The notes beneath the pieces are model-generated. The model had not been told where the DNA came from. It saw only the letters and a list, made by a program, of their open reading frames with translations, and made no database searches. From assembly GCA_958510875.1 (NCBI GenBank), contig OY294068.1, positions 33,770,297 to 33,834,296 on the forward strand: DNA of 64,000 bases. The letters are read 5' to 3'. Positions 42,548 to 54,049 of this stretch are shown in pieces. Both the position numbers and the translations under genes were made by a program. How positions within the stretch are numbered: the stretch's first letter is position 1; each line of letters begins with the position of its first letter. Source of the DNA: Endomychus coccineus. Its lineage: Eukaryota; Arthropoda; Insecta; Coleoptera; Endomychidae.

Positions 42548-43215
42548 GCAGAATACGTAGATGATATATTAGTTTGTTCCACGGAAACAGATAGACAAAT
42601 GGATTTCATTTGTTAAATTCATCATCAAAATCCATTCTAAAATTAAATTCATTCTCGAAATACAAAACGATAATTCCATTAATTTCTGTTCTTACTAATC
42701 ACAGAGATGATTAGTAGACATGCATTTTCAAGTTTTGGAAACCTGCTCATACAGATATAGCTATAAATAATCATTCTTATCATTCATTTTATCACAAACT
42801 AGTAGCATATCATAGTGTGGTCTATAGTCTATAGACTATAGACTTGTATGAATTCCAATGTCAGCCGAATATTTTCAAACGGAGTTAATATTATAAAACG
42901 TATAGCAATTGACAATAATTTTCTGTACAATCTGATAAATAGTATGTTGAAAAAGAAGAAATATGATATTCCTTTTAATCTCAATAAATCTGAAAATTAT
43001 AGAAGCATTGCATATTTTGGGAAATTTTCGAATGATATAAGACGTGTATGTAACTACTCCTTCCAAAAGTACCAACAAACAAGGTCAACATTTCAAAAAT
43101 AAAGATGAGTCAGAAAAGGAGTGAAATTTGAAGTCTATAAGTTGAATTGGGGATCTTGTACAAGCTTTTATGTAGATCAAAGTGGTTGCTCTTTCTCTAG
43201 AAAAGTGAGTCTCTA
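42548..43215 (+). pseudogene. PLE RT active site to GIY-YIG, frameshifted
   Basis: AEYVDDILVCSTETDRQMDF (42551 on) carries an intact YVDD, then a one-base shift before KIHSKIKF. RHAFSSFGNLLIQI-like sequence (42720-42760) follows, and the connector NIIKRIAIDNNFLYNLINSM, SENYRSIAYFGKFSNDIRRV (42890-43060). The nuclease start reads EVYKLNWGSCTSFYVDQSGC (43128-43190) for the expected VYKLNCGSC..FYVGQTGRS; the key Cys and Gly are lost. It belongs to the same subfamily as 39692. The 5' RT half is missing. Confidence 0.84.
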
Positions 43216-43703
43216 AACATTATAACAGTGTTTAGTTTTAATGCTAATGCTACTTAACACACTTAATTTAACAGATAGCGTGTTATGAATGGTCACCTCA
43301 ATGTCAATTTCAAATTGCTAATAAACTTGATGAAGATAAATTAAAATATAGGAACGTAGAATTATTTTATTCCTAGTATTATTCAAAAACCTCAATATCA
43401 AGGCTAACTATACGGAAATATATATCTGAGTAGGTATATTCTTTGTGTCCTTTTTGTTGTTTGGCCAAAATATGTGACCTAATGGATAAAGTAATATAAA
43501 ATTACGTCCTACATGTTCTATGTTATCTGGACAAGACAGTCACCTTTCCGCTCCGTTTATAAGCTTCAAACTTTTTCGACTCATCCTTATTTAATTTGAA
43601 TAAATCATGAAACCATATAAATTATTGGAATTGATAAAGAAGATGACCCTATCAGGCCCACTCATGCCAGTCAACATACCTCTGGTTAACAATTCAATAC
43701 ATA

Positions 43704-44792
43704 GTTTTGAATGGAAAAGTAGGCTTTGGTAATTTTACTACAATTGTTGACACCTGTCAAAATGGAGCTTTCTGTCCTTTTGTGCTAAGATGTTGATTCA
43801 ATTCAATTCAGTAATCGCTGTCCTCAGCTTGAGACTACTTTGGTTTGGCGCAATAAATGAAGACAGCTGGGATCTATTGTAGACAAAAATTCAAATGGAA
43901 GACTGAGAACTGCCTGCCATAAACGTAACGCAGGAAAGGTAAAAAATGTAGTTATTGTTATTCTGAAAATCCCTCCGGTAAACATACTTTCATCTTTGGT
44001 TTGAGTGACGAAGCACGACAAGAATGTTGAAACACATGAATTCTCATCCATAAGATTAACAGACTCATTCATGATAATCACCATGGTATGGAAAATAACT
44101 TTTTCATGAGTAACGAGACCCATTTTTATCTCAACCGTGACGTAAATAAGCAAAATTGCCGTTATTGGACTCAAGAGAATCATTGGGAAATTCATCAGCG
44201 CCCTTTACATTGCCCTAAAGTAACGGTATGGTGTGCCATTTCATCGTCTACAATAATTGCGACTTTTTCCACGAGAATGGTCAGACGTTAACCATTACTA
44301 TGTTTTCTTTCTACCCCAAATTGAAGAAGGAATAAGTTGTTCCAACATGACGGGGCAACAAATCATAAGGCGAGGATAAACATGGACATTTTGAGATAAT
44401 CCTTTCCAAACAGACTCGTTTCAAGAAACGGTACGATTACATAGTCAGCAAGATCCCCAGATCTTACAGCTCCGGATTATTTTCTTTGGGGCTATATGAA
44501 GCTTGAAGTGTTCGTGAATGAACCCAGAAATTTAAGATATTTGAAATCAAACATCAGAAATAAAATCGATGCTATCCCACTTCACGTTCTTCAAAATGTT
44601 ATGAAAAAATTTGCTATTCAATTAGAAGAATGCATTAAGAACAATGGCGATCATTTACGAAGCACTATATATTTAAATCATAAAAACTACAATCTTATTA
44701 GTTCAAAAATAATATCAATTCGTTTTATCATTCGAGTTAATTAATTTTCATAGCCTATTTGAATTGGATAATTCATTTTGGCGAATCCTGTA
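43704..44792 (+). mobile_element. Tc1/mariner-like element inserted in the duplication
   Basis: Copy 1 reads ...AATTAAACATAATCAAAACT without interruption. In copy 2 the matching flanks are ...AATTCAATACATA (to 43703) and TAATCAAAACTATTG (from 44793). The element therefore lies between two TA dinucleotides. Terminal inverted repeats are poorly preserved. Length about 1.09 kb. Confidence 0.75.
43765..44692 (+). pseudogene. Tc1/mariner-like transposase, decayed
   Basis: Reads GSIVDKNSNGRLRTACHKRN and AGKVKNVV in the N-terminal half (43860-43960), then MENNFFMSNETHFYLNRDVN, KQNCRYWTQENHWEIHQRP and KVTVWCAISSSTI (44088-44260). Next, in changed frames, come a FQHDGATNHKARINMDIL block (44338-44395), SARSPDLTAPDYFLWGYMK (about 44440-44500) and an intact end KLEVFVNEPRNLRYLKSNIR ... 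LEECIKNNGDH (44496-44690). First catalytic Asp is Asn (SNETH for SDEAH); the Asp of HDGA and of APDYF are present. At least four frameshifts. The original protein would be about 350 residues, cutting and inserting at TA. Confidence 0.86.
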
Positions 44793-44845
44793 TAATCAAA
44801 ACTATTGCAATTAATATCGACATGATAGATGATATTTCAAAACAA

Positions 44846-46080
44846 AGACTATAAAAAAGCTCTGAATCTTGTATAACCTCAAGTAAATAGCAACAAGTCA
44901 ATAAAAAATTGTCTGCTTAACGCACATAGGTCCAGTCATCAGAAAACGTTTACAGGTTTATATAAATAAAAATTAGAGAGCAATAATTTCCTGCAGAAAT
45001 CAGATTAAAATTACTCATAACATTATTTATAACTCAAAGATTTTTCAACTTTGATAAGAAAGATATGAATAAAATGAATTACGCTAATTAGACATTATGT
45101 AACAGATTCAGAACAGAATTTTAACTTAGTTTTGAATAATTTAATAATTATTGTTGAATTTATAACAACAATTATCTAGAAACTATTCTGACCAGAAGCT
45201 TTGCAATGAAAATTCCACCTCTAACATACACATACCCTATATCATAGTATTTGTGAGGATATATTCAGTTAATTATTCATCACTGAGGATGCCGCAATGA
45301 GATGAAACAATTATTGTTAATATATGGTAAATGTATGTTTCATTTACATTCTTATTATTCAATTTAGATGAATCCGACCATAGCAAAATACGAAAGCCTA
45401 GGAATCGAATGAAGTAATTTTGCGAAATGTCGTTACATGCAGCCGGTGTTGCATTTTTCATAACCTCAAAATATAGCAATTAATGTATGACGTTCGAATA
45501 TTCGAAGATCAAGATGATGGGACTGACCTGACGAAAGTAAGACGAGAGCGGTCCACAACCATACAAGCGAGGCGGTCCTCATAGCTACCCCATTCTATCA
45601 GTATCCAGCACACACATGGGACAAGCTCCGTTCAACGGCCGCACACTAACTATTCCTGCCGATGCGAATGCCATGCGAGAGTGGTGCGCGCGTTCCTGCA
45701 AGGGTTCCGAGGCATGATTAATGTTCAATCGTTTAAGATTAAGAGTAAAGATGCTTAGGTGAGAGACAGGTTTACTATTGATACTTTTATTTCGGGAATA
45801 ATACTGTCCGGATATAGTCATAGTTCACATAGTCCAGTAAATTAAGCATTTTCACTACAAATAATCGCGATGGATTCGGAATTGTATGCAACTTGGTGAG
45901 TACGTTCATTATAATGTCCAGGATTATATGTGTCTCTTTGTTTGACGCCGTGTAATTGGCCAAAACCGTTTGAAGTTAGAAAATAGTAAAAACGTGTAAG
46001 AATAAAAACGAGAGGTATTTTTTGATTTTTGGGGCAAAAAATATGTTTCCATCTCTATCGATACGTGAGCCTTGAAAGTA
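44846..46080. other. No recognisable gene; GC-richer patch at 45500-45710
   Basis: The patch at 45500-45710 is noticeably GC-richer than its surroundings and is part of a 78-codon minus ORF (45585-45821) with no recognisable domain. It may be a fragment of an unknown repeat or of a host gene. Confidence 0.4.
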
Positions 46081-47047
46081 CCGGGATATCAAAAATTATC
46101 TTGGTCAAGGGTGGATGTGGAATCTAAAACGTGTGTATTTCTTTACGTTTGAAATAATTATGTCACTGTCACACTGACATCATTAATAACCTACAAATTT
46201 CATACCTATTTATTTCAGTTGTAAAACAACAATGAACTTCAAACTATGAAATAATTATGTGAACTTTGAACCTTTTCAGAGGTCGTGATAGCCACAATCC
46301 GGGTCAAAAACTATTTTGAAATAGTTAATTTTCCGTAAATCTAATGACGTTCACGTGAGAAGCCCGTAGCACGCGAGTTAGAAAAGTGCAAACTAGTTGT
46401 ACTTAATACGGCTTTACAACAACTTTTCGGGTGCCGTTTTCGCTCCATGTAGTTAGATTTAATATCGGACCGTGCCCGACGGCCCTTCTTTTTTCGATAA
46501 ATGTCCATTAAATAGGAAAATTTGATTAAAACAGTTCGAGCTATTCTCAGATCTCAGCTACGCGCGTCTAACGTGCGACGTACCGAAGAGAATTTTCTCG
46601 TGACTAAAATATACACGAAGCGGGTAAAAGCTAGCGGCCCATAGCCAAAAACACTTTATTACAACTGGCGTCGGTCACACGGGGCAAGAAACGACCCCAA
46701 ATTAAAAAGACCGAGGTAAAATGTATAAACTCTAACTTACGCGCAGCGAGCTCCTCGACGCTAATGTCAAAATGATTTCGTTCGTAGCTAATTACATAGG
46801 ACGTCTAGCGTTTATACAATTATGTTTTTAGATAATTCGAACCTTCTAATTTCGATAGGCCACTTGAAAATCCCGGAGTCCAAAGCGCTAAAGACTTCTG
46901 AGTGTTACAATATTCGTATAACATTGCGAAATTTCGGACTTTTAGAAAATTCAAATTGATTATGACACAATTATTTCAAACGTAAAGTAAGACACCCGTT
47001 TTAGATTCCACAACCACCCTTGACCAAGATAATTTTAGATATCCCGG
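46081..47047. mobile_element. Non-autonomous inverted-repeat element (family M), copy 2
   Basis: Ends CCGGGATATCAAAAATTATC and, from the right, CCGGGATATCTAAAATTATC, flanked by TA (46079-46080, 47048-47049). Inverted similarity extends through TTGGTCAAGGGTGG and GAATCTAAAACG to about 90 bp. 967 bp; better preserved and longer than copy 1, with an extra block at about 46365-46430. No transposase. Central block 46370-46900 is shared (inverted) with the element at 26072. Confidence 0.9.
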
Positions 47048-47096
47048 TAGTATATTATAATACAAGTGTATGAGTGAGTATGAGTGAAATGGTAAT

Positions 47097-47537
47097 TTGT
47101 TCCTCCTTCAACCATATCGTGATTTTTTCCGTACAATATTGAATTTTGGAGAAAACTTAAGAAGTCAAATCTTAACGATGAAGTATAAAAATTTTAATTT
47201 TCAAAATTGGTTATTTTCAAAGGGTTGTGACACAGAAAGGATGCTTTTCCAGGAAAATGCGACAGTAAAAAACTTTTATTTTGATCCCAAAATCCCAAAT
47301 CATTGGACCAACGTCTTAAGCTATACATACTTCATCAGTTTTCGAACTCACACATTGAGTTTCAAACATTTTTTATGTGTTCAGTTCATATTGTCACCTC
47401 TGACAGTGTGTTCCAGAATTTATTACATGCGAATGTATCAATTATTGGAGACATTTATAGGGTTCGATTATTTCAGCATACATTTTAAATATCCATTTGA
47501 CATTTATGAAATGATTCGCAGTTTTTTTTTACACTGA
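47097..47537 (+). other. 146-codon ORF, unassigned
   Basis: The longest unassigned ORF on the plus strand. Rich in F, Y, L and I with no recognisable domain; composition is what translation of AT-rich noncoding DNA gives. It starts about 50 bp outside the right end of family M copy 2. It could be a decayed LINE 5' part of the 3' end that follows; I would not call it a gene. Confidence 0.25.
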
Positions 47538-47539
47538 TT

Positions 47540-47943
47540 TTACAATCTATCAATCTTAAAATCTCATATTCGAAGTACCTGATGTGAGGAAACTTTATAA
47601 TTCCATCCCTGTGGAACTCAAGAAATTTGCCTCAAAATATTAAAGCATTAGTGACAATGTAAGGCAGCTCGATTTCCTCATTTTTATGATATATAGATAT
47701 AGGTCTTTTCCTTTTATCATTATGAGGGGGTCATCAATAATATATGTTCACAACTTAGTATGAAAATTGATTTTATATCTTGTATAGTATGTGTTGTATC
47801 TGCATTTTCTCTTTGTTGGGCTTAAAAATTTGCTGAACCACGCCCTTTCAATAGTTACTATTTTGTTGCCCTCTCTCGTAAATCGTTATTATGTAAGAAT
47901 GTAAATAATTAATAAAGACATATTCCTATTATTATTAATATTA
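47540..47943 (+). mobile_element. LINE 3' end
   Basis: A short RT C-terminal block (VRKLYNSIPVELKKFAS, 47585-47640) matches the LYN.LP pattern at LINE ends. It is followed by a noncoding region with AATAAAGACATATTCC and an ATT-rich tail near 47912-47943, as is typical of arthropod LINE 3' termini. Confidence 0.5.
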
Positions 47944-48730
47944 TATAATTCAGTTTATACTATCGCCCTCCTTCCATTTAAAATTATAACTTAACTAAAA
48001 CCCTCTCCAACTGCTATGTAGCCATTATCAAAGACGAATGTAAACTGAATCTAAGAAGAGATTATGAAAGAAAGCGAAATATCTATAACGGTCAAATTTG
48101 ATGGAAAATTGTTAATGACAGTTCGCAATGAAGCTGCAGTTATGCTAATTCTCTCTCTAAAAGTGTTAGATATACTGTTTGGCACATATTAAAGAGCTAA
48201 GTTAGATTCACTTTCATTCTGTAATAATTTTTTTCTTATTCTATACGATTAATTACATACCTACTTTATTGCTAATTCAAGGTTTAATTCAAAATTGATA
48301 TAGTTATATATATTAGTATTATTATATATTAGGGAAACCTTTTAAAAAATAAATGGAATTCTGTGTCCAGTGTAAGTTCAGTTAATAGAGCCAAAAACTG
48401 GTACAGAGAACCAATCGTCGCGATTGATTTGTATTCTGATGAAACTGGGTGAGTAGGTTTATATGGTGTCCAGGATGATATCTCGGCTTGGTTGACAGGA
48501 CTAATACGTTACACTGAATAATTATGTATGACTTTGAAATAGGTGCTGAAATCAATTCACTTAATCTCGCTGCATATAGATCTATTATGCAAAAACTAGT
48601 ATCAACATACCATTGTACAACATAATCATAAACAGAAATCTTGCAATAAACAATAGCTATCACGTCAATGGTGAATTCAGGGTTATTTTTATAAATAAGT
48701 CCTGAACAAACAACTATCAGAAATGAGCTG
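47944..48730. other. No recognisable gene; weak type B PLE motif at 48000-48050
   Basis: The minus strand of about 48045-48005 (TTTGATAATGGCTACATAGC) is a worn relative of the PLE motif at 21702. Otherwise AT-rich without supported features; ORF 48382-48663 (minus, 93 codons) is unassigned. Confidence 0.35.
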
Positions 48731-48732
48731 AA

Positions 48733-49611
48733 TCAATCAATCCATCAATCAAAACAGAGGCGGACAAGTCCGGAGCACTTAGACCGCTTGATTGGGTCCA
48801 TTGTGCGCCCCTTGATACACGAATTAGGCCAACAGGTCTAAGGCAGAGCCAAAGGCTCAAATTTTGCATGAGCTGTAATCTCGTATAGCTTATGTATGCT
48901 GCCGAGGTGTTGTAGCCTAAGAGGAGCCAATGCTGGACATGTTGCTAGGATGTGAGAGGTCGTTTCATCCGCCTCTCCGCATCTTCTACAAGCTAGGTCT
49001 TCAACAATGCCCATTGTGTGTAGATGTTTATTCAGATGACAGTGTTCTTATAGGAGTCCTGTCACCCGTTTTGGGCCTCTCGTGCTCATAGAGAGTAGGG
49101 TTTTGAAGAGTTTAGGCGAGAACTCCCTGATGTGGAGCTTCGCTTGCCTCATGCCAGGGCACTATGCCAGACCAAGAGCCACTGTGCATCCAGCAGCTCC
49201 TTGAGGTCGTGGAGCCAGGTGGCCGATAGAATTTCGATCGTTGAATCGGGGTCAGGGGCACTCAAGGAACCCCGTTTGGATGTTCATCGGCCACTTCGTT
49301 TCCCTACACGCCAGAGTGGTCATCCCACACTAGCTAGAGTATGTTCCTTTCGGAGTTTTCCTGCACTCCAAGACAAGCCTAGAAGTCACTCTGTGGACGC
49401 GAAGTGCGCCCAGGGCCGCTCGGCTGTCAGTGCAGATGTAAATCCGCCTACCTCGGTAGTTTAATCTCAGGTTTTCCAGGGCACCGGTCAGTATGGCCCA
49501 GACCTCAGCCTCGAAAACGGTTGCTTGGGCATCAAGGGGAACTCCCTTGCCGAAATGCTCACCGATTGTAAACGTCTGTACATTGATAAGTTCTTTCTTT
49601 TGAAAGCTCAT
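48733..49611 (-). pseudogene. RNase H-bearing LINE, RNase H to 3' end
   Basis: Minus-strand order: RNase H with GVPLDAQATVFEAEVWAILT and RRIYICTDSRAALGALRVHR (49545-49400; catalytic E and D present), a DDHSG...GNEVADE block near 49310-49270 after a frame change, KLHIREFSPKLFKTLLSMST (49130 region), NKHLHTMGIVEDLACRRCGE, ADETTSHILATCPAL with CCHC (49040-48950), an end at about 48840 and a 3' UTR ending in ATCA repeats at 48733. The 3' UTR (GGGGCGCACAATGGAC...TCCGGA) is also present at 30367-30430. RT is absent (5' truncation). GC-rich relative to its surroundings. Confidence 0.83.
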
Positions 49612-49987
49612 AAAATCTCAGAATCAATGTTATGAATATCTACACCAAAGGATTTTGAAGTTTGAAATAAATCCCAGTGGTAAATAATTAATGCCAAAAT
49701 ATTAAAAATATTCTGAGGAATCAACAGAATTTTCGAAGTAGTAAATGCAGCGCTGCTATCTGAGCCGACCTAATTCTGTAACATCACGATATGATATTTC
49801 CTGCCTGTAATTTCCAGTATGCTATGGAGTGACCTGTGTATATGGCAATGCAATCAGCACAGCCTATAAGCCTTATATTGTATCAAGTTATTCTTCTTTG
49901 ATTTGGAATTATCCATAAATTATCATAAATAGTCTGTGAGTTTCAAGAACGGTATGAAAAGTTTACAGTTTTTCTGATTGTATATAC
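49612..49987. other. No recognisable feature
   Basis: AT-rich spacer between the LINE and the solo LTR. Confidence 0.5.
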
Positions 49988-51586
49988 TGTTATGATTTCA
50001 TTTCCTAAACAACAAAAATGATAGAAATTAGAACTTACCGAACATTGAAAATCAGAAAAGATTAATAAAAAGATATTATATGGAATTAAAAACAATATTA
50101 AAAGTTAAATAATAGTTAGTATAATACCATAAACAATGTAAATCATAGTAAACAACAATGTAATTAGAATAGAAGTATAAAACAAGAACTTCAGTGAAAG
50201 TGAATAAACGTACAGTGTTACGAAGGCAGAAATCATAATTAAAATGATTACAAAAACTATCATGAGATAGCACAATTTATTGAAAAATTATATATATATA
50301 AGTTAGGATTAGTAAATTTGAGTTATATAATGTTAAAGAAATGTTATTGATATATTATATTATGTATTAGTTTTTAAGAATGAAAACTGTCAAATTTATA
50401 ATAATTATTGGAATAATCATATTAATAATAACCTATTCATAGGTTATCTTATACCAAAGTGTGTGGAAAAATGTAGGCAACATGAATTTAAAGAGAAGGA
50501 ATCATCATCATTTGGAATAAGTTGAAAATCTCCAATAATTCAAAATTCATAGAATACTAAATTCTGATTGGTCGAGGCGATTTTATAAACGTCAGGCTAG
50601 TAACAATGTAATACTTCTGTCAGTTTGCAACAATCATCAAAGCATTCTTGATAGGTAAACTAAGCACCTAATTGGTTATTTTTGAAAATACTTGGCGTCC
50701 TTTTTGAAGGCCTATAAAAGGCATCTGAAGACAAGCCAAGTTAGTTACCCATCAACATCTGAAGAGTCAAGGCACTCAAGCAACTCTTAAAGTTTCCATA
50801 ACCATAGTTTATTGGATAAACATCGGAGAACCCAAGTGTTCCAGTAGCTTCGTAAGGTTGAAAGTAACCGAAGCAAATAAATAAATTCAACAAGTCAAGT
50901 AGTGTTCCAAGTCTCCGAACAAAGTTTAAAGGTTACAATAACCTACAATTCATAAGTAACATCGAACGTTAGCCAGCCTTCGATAAAGTTCCAAACATCA
51001 TTAAAGAGTTTTGTATCTTTAATAAAAAGAATAAAACTAAGTTAACAATTTTCAACAGTTCCTGATTTCAAAAGAAGTAACCATAGTTTACCTGTGTTTA
51101 TTGTGAATCGCAGAGAAATTGTGTACGGTTAAAAGTGCATTATCAAATTGATCTGAAGATCAAGCCAATTGAACATTGCCTACATTTTAAAACATATTCT
51201 TGGATATAAACTGAACGTAAGTTTATATTATTTCTCCATTGTATTATTATCTGTCTGTAAATCTGAAAGAATGATTGTAGATTATAACTTTGTAAACAAA
51301 GATAAATAGTAAATAATCTTGAGGTTAGATCATAGATCTATTTGAACATAAAATTGTTAAAGTTGATACTCGAGATAAAAATAGAGTCATAGAAATTTAA
51401 ATATAAAAGGTTTTAACATTCAAAGAACATTGTGTTTAATTCCATAGATATAAAATAAATAGGTAAAAGTTCATTATTCAAATCAAACAAACATTAATAA
51501 GATTCAAAATACAATAAGAAAGCTAGCCGGTAGAATTAGTAATAATTCATAATTAAAATAATAAACTCATAAGAGTTTTCTTAACA
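49988..51586 (+). mobile_element. Solo LTR of the Gypsy-type element (family 1)
   Basis: Begins TGTTATGATT, ends CTTAACA (terminal TGTTA/TAACA inverted repeat) and is flanked on both sides by ATAC (49984-49987, 51587-51590), a 4-bp target duplication. 1599 bp, collinear with the 5' LTR at 1954-3574. With no internal sequence it arose by recombination between the two LTRs of a former full element. The LTR lacks the tandem primer-site units of the other copy. Confidence 0.93.
50713..50719 (+). promoter_or_regulatory. TATA box of the solo LTR
   Basis: TATAAAA after GGCC, at the same relative place as in the LTR at 1954-3574. Confidence 0.6.
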
Positions 51587-51912
51587 ATACATTAATCATG
51601 CAAAGCCTGTTATGGATTCATCTTTACTAACTCAATATGGATATACTCAACATACATAAGGGAGTTATTGAGCAATAATTTTATACTATATTAAATATTG
51701 TTCTTCTCTATATATTTGAGCTGATATCTACTCCAGTAACACAACAAAGTTCCCTATTACAGGTGAATGTAACATATTATCTCTGATCTGGTAGCGCATT
51801 GTCACAATTAAGGAATCGAATAGCTCAATATAATAATGAAGGAAGACAAGCCTCACTATGTTGAGAGTTACAATTAGATACAATTCTCCTATCCACTATA
51901 AATATTGTTAAA
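51587..51912. other. No recognisable feature
   Basis: Short AT-rich spacer beginning with the ATAC target copy. Confidence 0.5.
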
Positions 51913-51960
51913 ATACAGAGGGCCTTTCAGCTAACAAGTAGCCATCATCAGAGTAAACTT
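51913..51960 (-). mobile_element. PLE terminal-repeat motif, hammerhead-like type B
   Basis: The minus strand reads TTTACTCTGATGATGGCTAC, TTGTTAGCTGAAAGGCCCTC, TGTA. Core CTGATGA and GAAA are intact; helix II GGCTA/TAGCT forms with a loop CTTGT; one extra T follows the core, as in the type A motif. Helix III (GG-C-CC) would be extremely short. Confidence 0.5.
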
Positions 51961-52009
51961 AACTAGAAAACAAAATGTGACTGTTAAAATACTATTTGTA
52001 ATTAGCAAC

Positions 52010-52077
52010 ACGTTCTACATAATAAACTACAGATGAGTTCACACTGTGGATACATTATAGTGTATTATGTAGAACGT
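52010..52077. repeat. Perfect 15-bp inverted repeat
   Basis: ACGTTCTACATAATA (52010-52024) and its exact reverse complement (52063-52077), 38 bases apart. No recognised function. Confidence 0.8.
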
Positions 52078-52924
52078 TTTCAAACTGAGATAATTGTTTG
52101 AGAGTTCTGGATGATACGATCATGTCATGTTTTTATACTATCCTTTGTTATTGTTATGAAATATGTTTCAACCATGTTATTTCTTAGAAAATACTCTATT
52201 AGCCCCGGAGATGAAAAAAGTACAAAGTAAAATACTAAAGAAGTAGCAGGTTGAACCTACGCAGTGAAACGTAAGATTGAAGACCGAACTTAGTTTCCAC
52301 CTAATTGAGTACATAATGTTTCCGTGACTGAGTTAAATAGACACACGATCTTGTAATGTAATTACATCAACTAAAACTCTAGTCCCTTGTAGCTACTGAA
52401 ACTTTGGTCCGAAAAGAAAAGCTTCTTCCCAATCCGATGTAATCCACAAATTATCCGATGTATTTTCATTCCGATAATTCTATTAGCGGCTTTGTTCCTC
52501 TCTTATCGTATCATTCTCTAAGATGACGACATTATTATACATACTCTTCAATACATATGTTACTCATTCTCCGCGAATTAATGCTGATATTTTTGTCTTA
52601 TTGTTATGTGGAAAAATAAGCAAAGATTTTGCAAACACTTCCAATTTGCTTTGAAAAAAGGAATGGGAATGTGTGGAGTAGAATTCATTCTATTTTTATT
52701 TATTCATTATTATTATTATTAGAATTACAATTACAATCAATAATTATTGAATAATGCACCAAAATAATTAATAATTACAATTAAATATGAATTACAAATA
52801 ATTAAATTAAATTATATTATTTTTATGAGATTATTTTGAGATATTGGTTAAAACCTGTATGTGTAGAATGAAAATAATACATTAAACAAATTTTTGTTTA
52901 CAGTTTGAATGATTATTTATTATA
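52078..52924. other. No recognisable feature
   Basis: AT-rich with TTA/AAT low-complexity runs near 52690-52830; no ORF. Confidence 0.5.
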
Positions 52925-53213
52925 CAGTGTGTGCGATTTGAAACTGCAACACCCTCTTATTTTGAAACGCATTGACCAATTTTCAAAAAAAAAAATTTTA
53001 GATATAGTGCCCGACTATTCAAAGATGTAGACAAATAGGAAATATCCATATTTTCAAGGCCTACTATGGTCTGCTAAATGGGTCGACATTTCGAGAACGA
53101 CCATTAGGCGTTTTCTTTTCCATAAAGTGAATGAACTATTCGATTCTCACATCTCTCGAACACCTATACAATAAGTTTCAGCACAATATCTCATACAGGG
53201 TGTTAGTTATACA

Positions 53214-53541
53214 ATGACAAATTTCGAAATATATGCATTCTTAACTAACCCTGTATTGGTTGGTTGGACCAGCATTTTTCGAACAAACAGTGGTGGAACA
53301 TTTCTTAATTTTGCGACCACGACTTTGTGGGATTTCATGGAAGAACTAACCATTGAAGATCGCAGAAATGTCATATTTCAACTAGACGCTGCCTCTATTA
53401 ATAATGTGATTGCTGTACGAGGATGGCTTGAAGAGACATTTCAAAGCAGATAGATTGGGAGGAACAGTCCTTTTCTTTGTTGGCCTCCTCGTTCACCAGA
53501 CTCAACTCCTTTAGATTTTCATCTGTGGAGACATTTGTAAA
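53214..53541 (+). pseudogene. Tc1-like transposase, catalytic part
   Basis: Open from 53214 to 53453: ELTIEDRRNVIFQLDAASIN and NVIAVRGWLEETFQSR, then a stop and IGRNSPFLCWPPRSPDSTPL, DFHLWRHL to about 53541. This matches the second catalytic block (FQQDGAPPH) and last block (WIGRxGPIxWPPRSPDLTPLDFFLW) of IS630/Tc1-like transposases. The Asp of LDAAS and of PLDF remain, while the His/Gly around the first is changed. The C-terminal end (NLRRRYKTC.ER.GGY, about 54275-54335) lies beyond an inserted segment. The N-terminus is missing. Confidence 0.82.
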
Positions 53542-53785
53542 GTTAGATAGTTGGCAACGGTCGTCCTGTGGGGGAGAGGTCTTAATGTCGAGCGGTTTGC
53601 CCTAAGCTGACCCGTGGTTCTGGTAGAGGCATAGGGGATTGGAACACAACACTTACAAAAGACTTACTTTACTTAAGGTAGAGCTTGACGTCATTACGAC
53701 TTAATTGTCTCGCTCTACATAATAATAACTTGTACTTGTATATCTTATATCAATATCTATATGAATGATTGCATGTCCTACATAA

Positions 53786-53786
<1 letters not shown>

Positions 53787-53852
<66 letters not shown>
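53787..53852. repeat. (TA)n microsatellite
   Basis: 33 uninterrupted TA units. Confidence 0.95.
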
Positions 53853-53853
<1 letters not shown>

Positions 53854-53999
53854 CTTAAGAGATATAGAATTAAATTTTCTGAATTATGAAGATAACTTAG
53901 ATAATTTAACATAGGATATATATATATATATTATAATCTAATGTGATGTTATTGTTATTATGTCCTAGTTATCCAGTCTAAGAATTCAAGGTATCTGTA

Positions 54000-54049
54000 C
54001 CACACAATATGCTTAATATATTTACACAACTTAAGCATATTGCTTGTGG
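54000..54049. repeat. Imperfect 18-bp inverted repeat
   Basis: CCACACAATATGCTTAA (54000-54016) and TTAAGCATATTGCTTGTGG (54031-54049) can pair with one or two bulges. Confidence 0.7.

Larger units (their letters stand above)
43225..44845 (+). repeat. Segmental duplication, copy 2
   Basis: The partner of 40655-42540. It lacks the LINE but holds a Tc1-like element at about 43704-44792 that copy 1 lacks. Confidence 0.75.

Noticed and set aside
47097..47537. 146-codon ORF as a real gene
   Set aside because: No domain, Phe/Tyr/Ile-rich as in translated AT-rich DNA, and wedged between two transposon pieces.
49132..49464. 110-codon plus-strand ORF rich in Arg and Ser
   Set aside because: Antisense of the RNase H-bearing LINE; GC-rich coding DNA gives long antisense frames.
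53575..53660. tRNA gene or tRNA-derived SINE
   Set aside because: Only a faint A-box-like stretch; no matching B box at the right distance and no cloverleaf.
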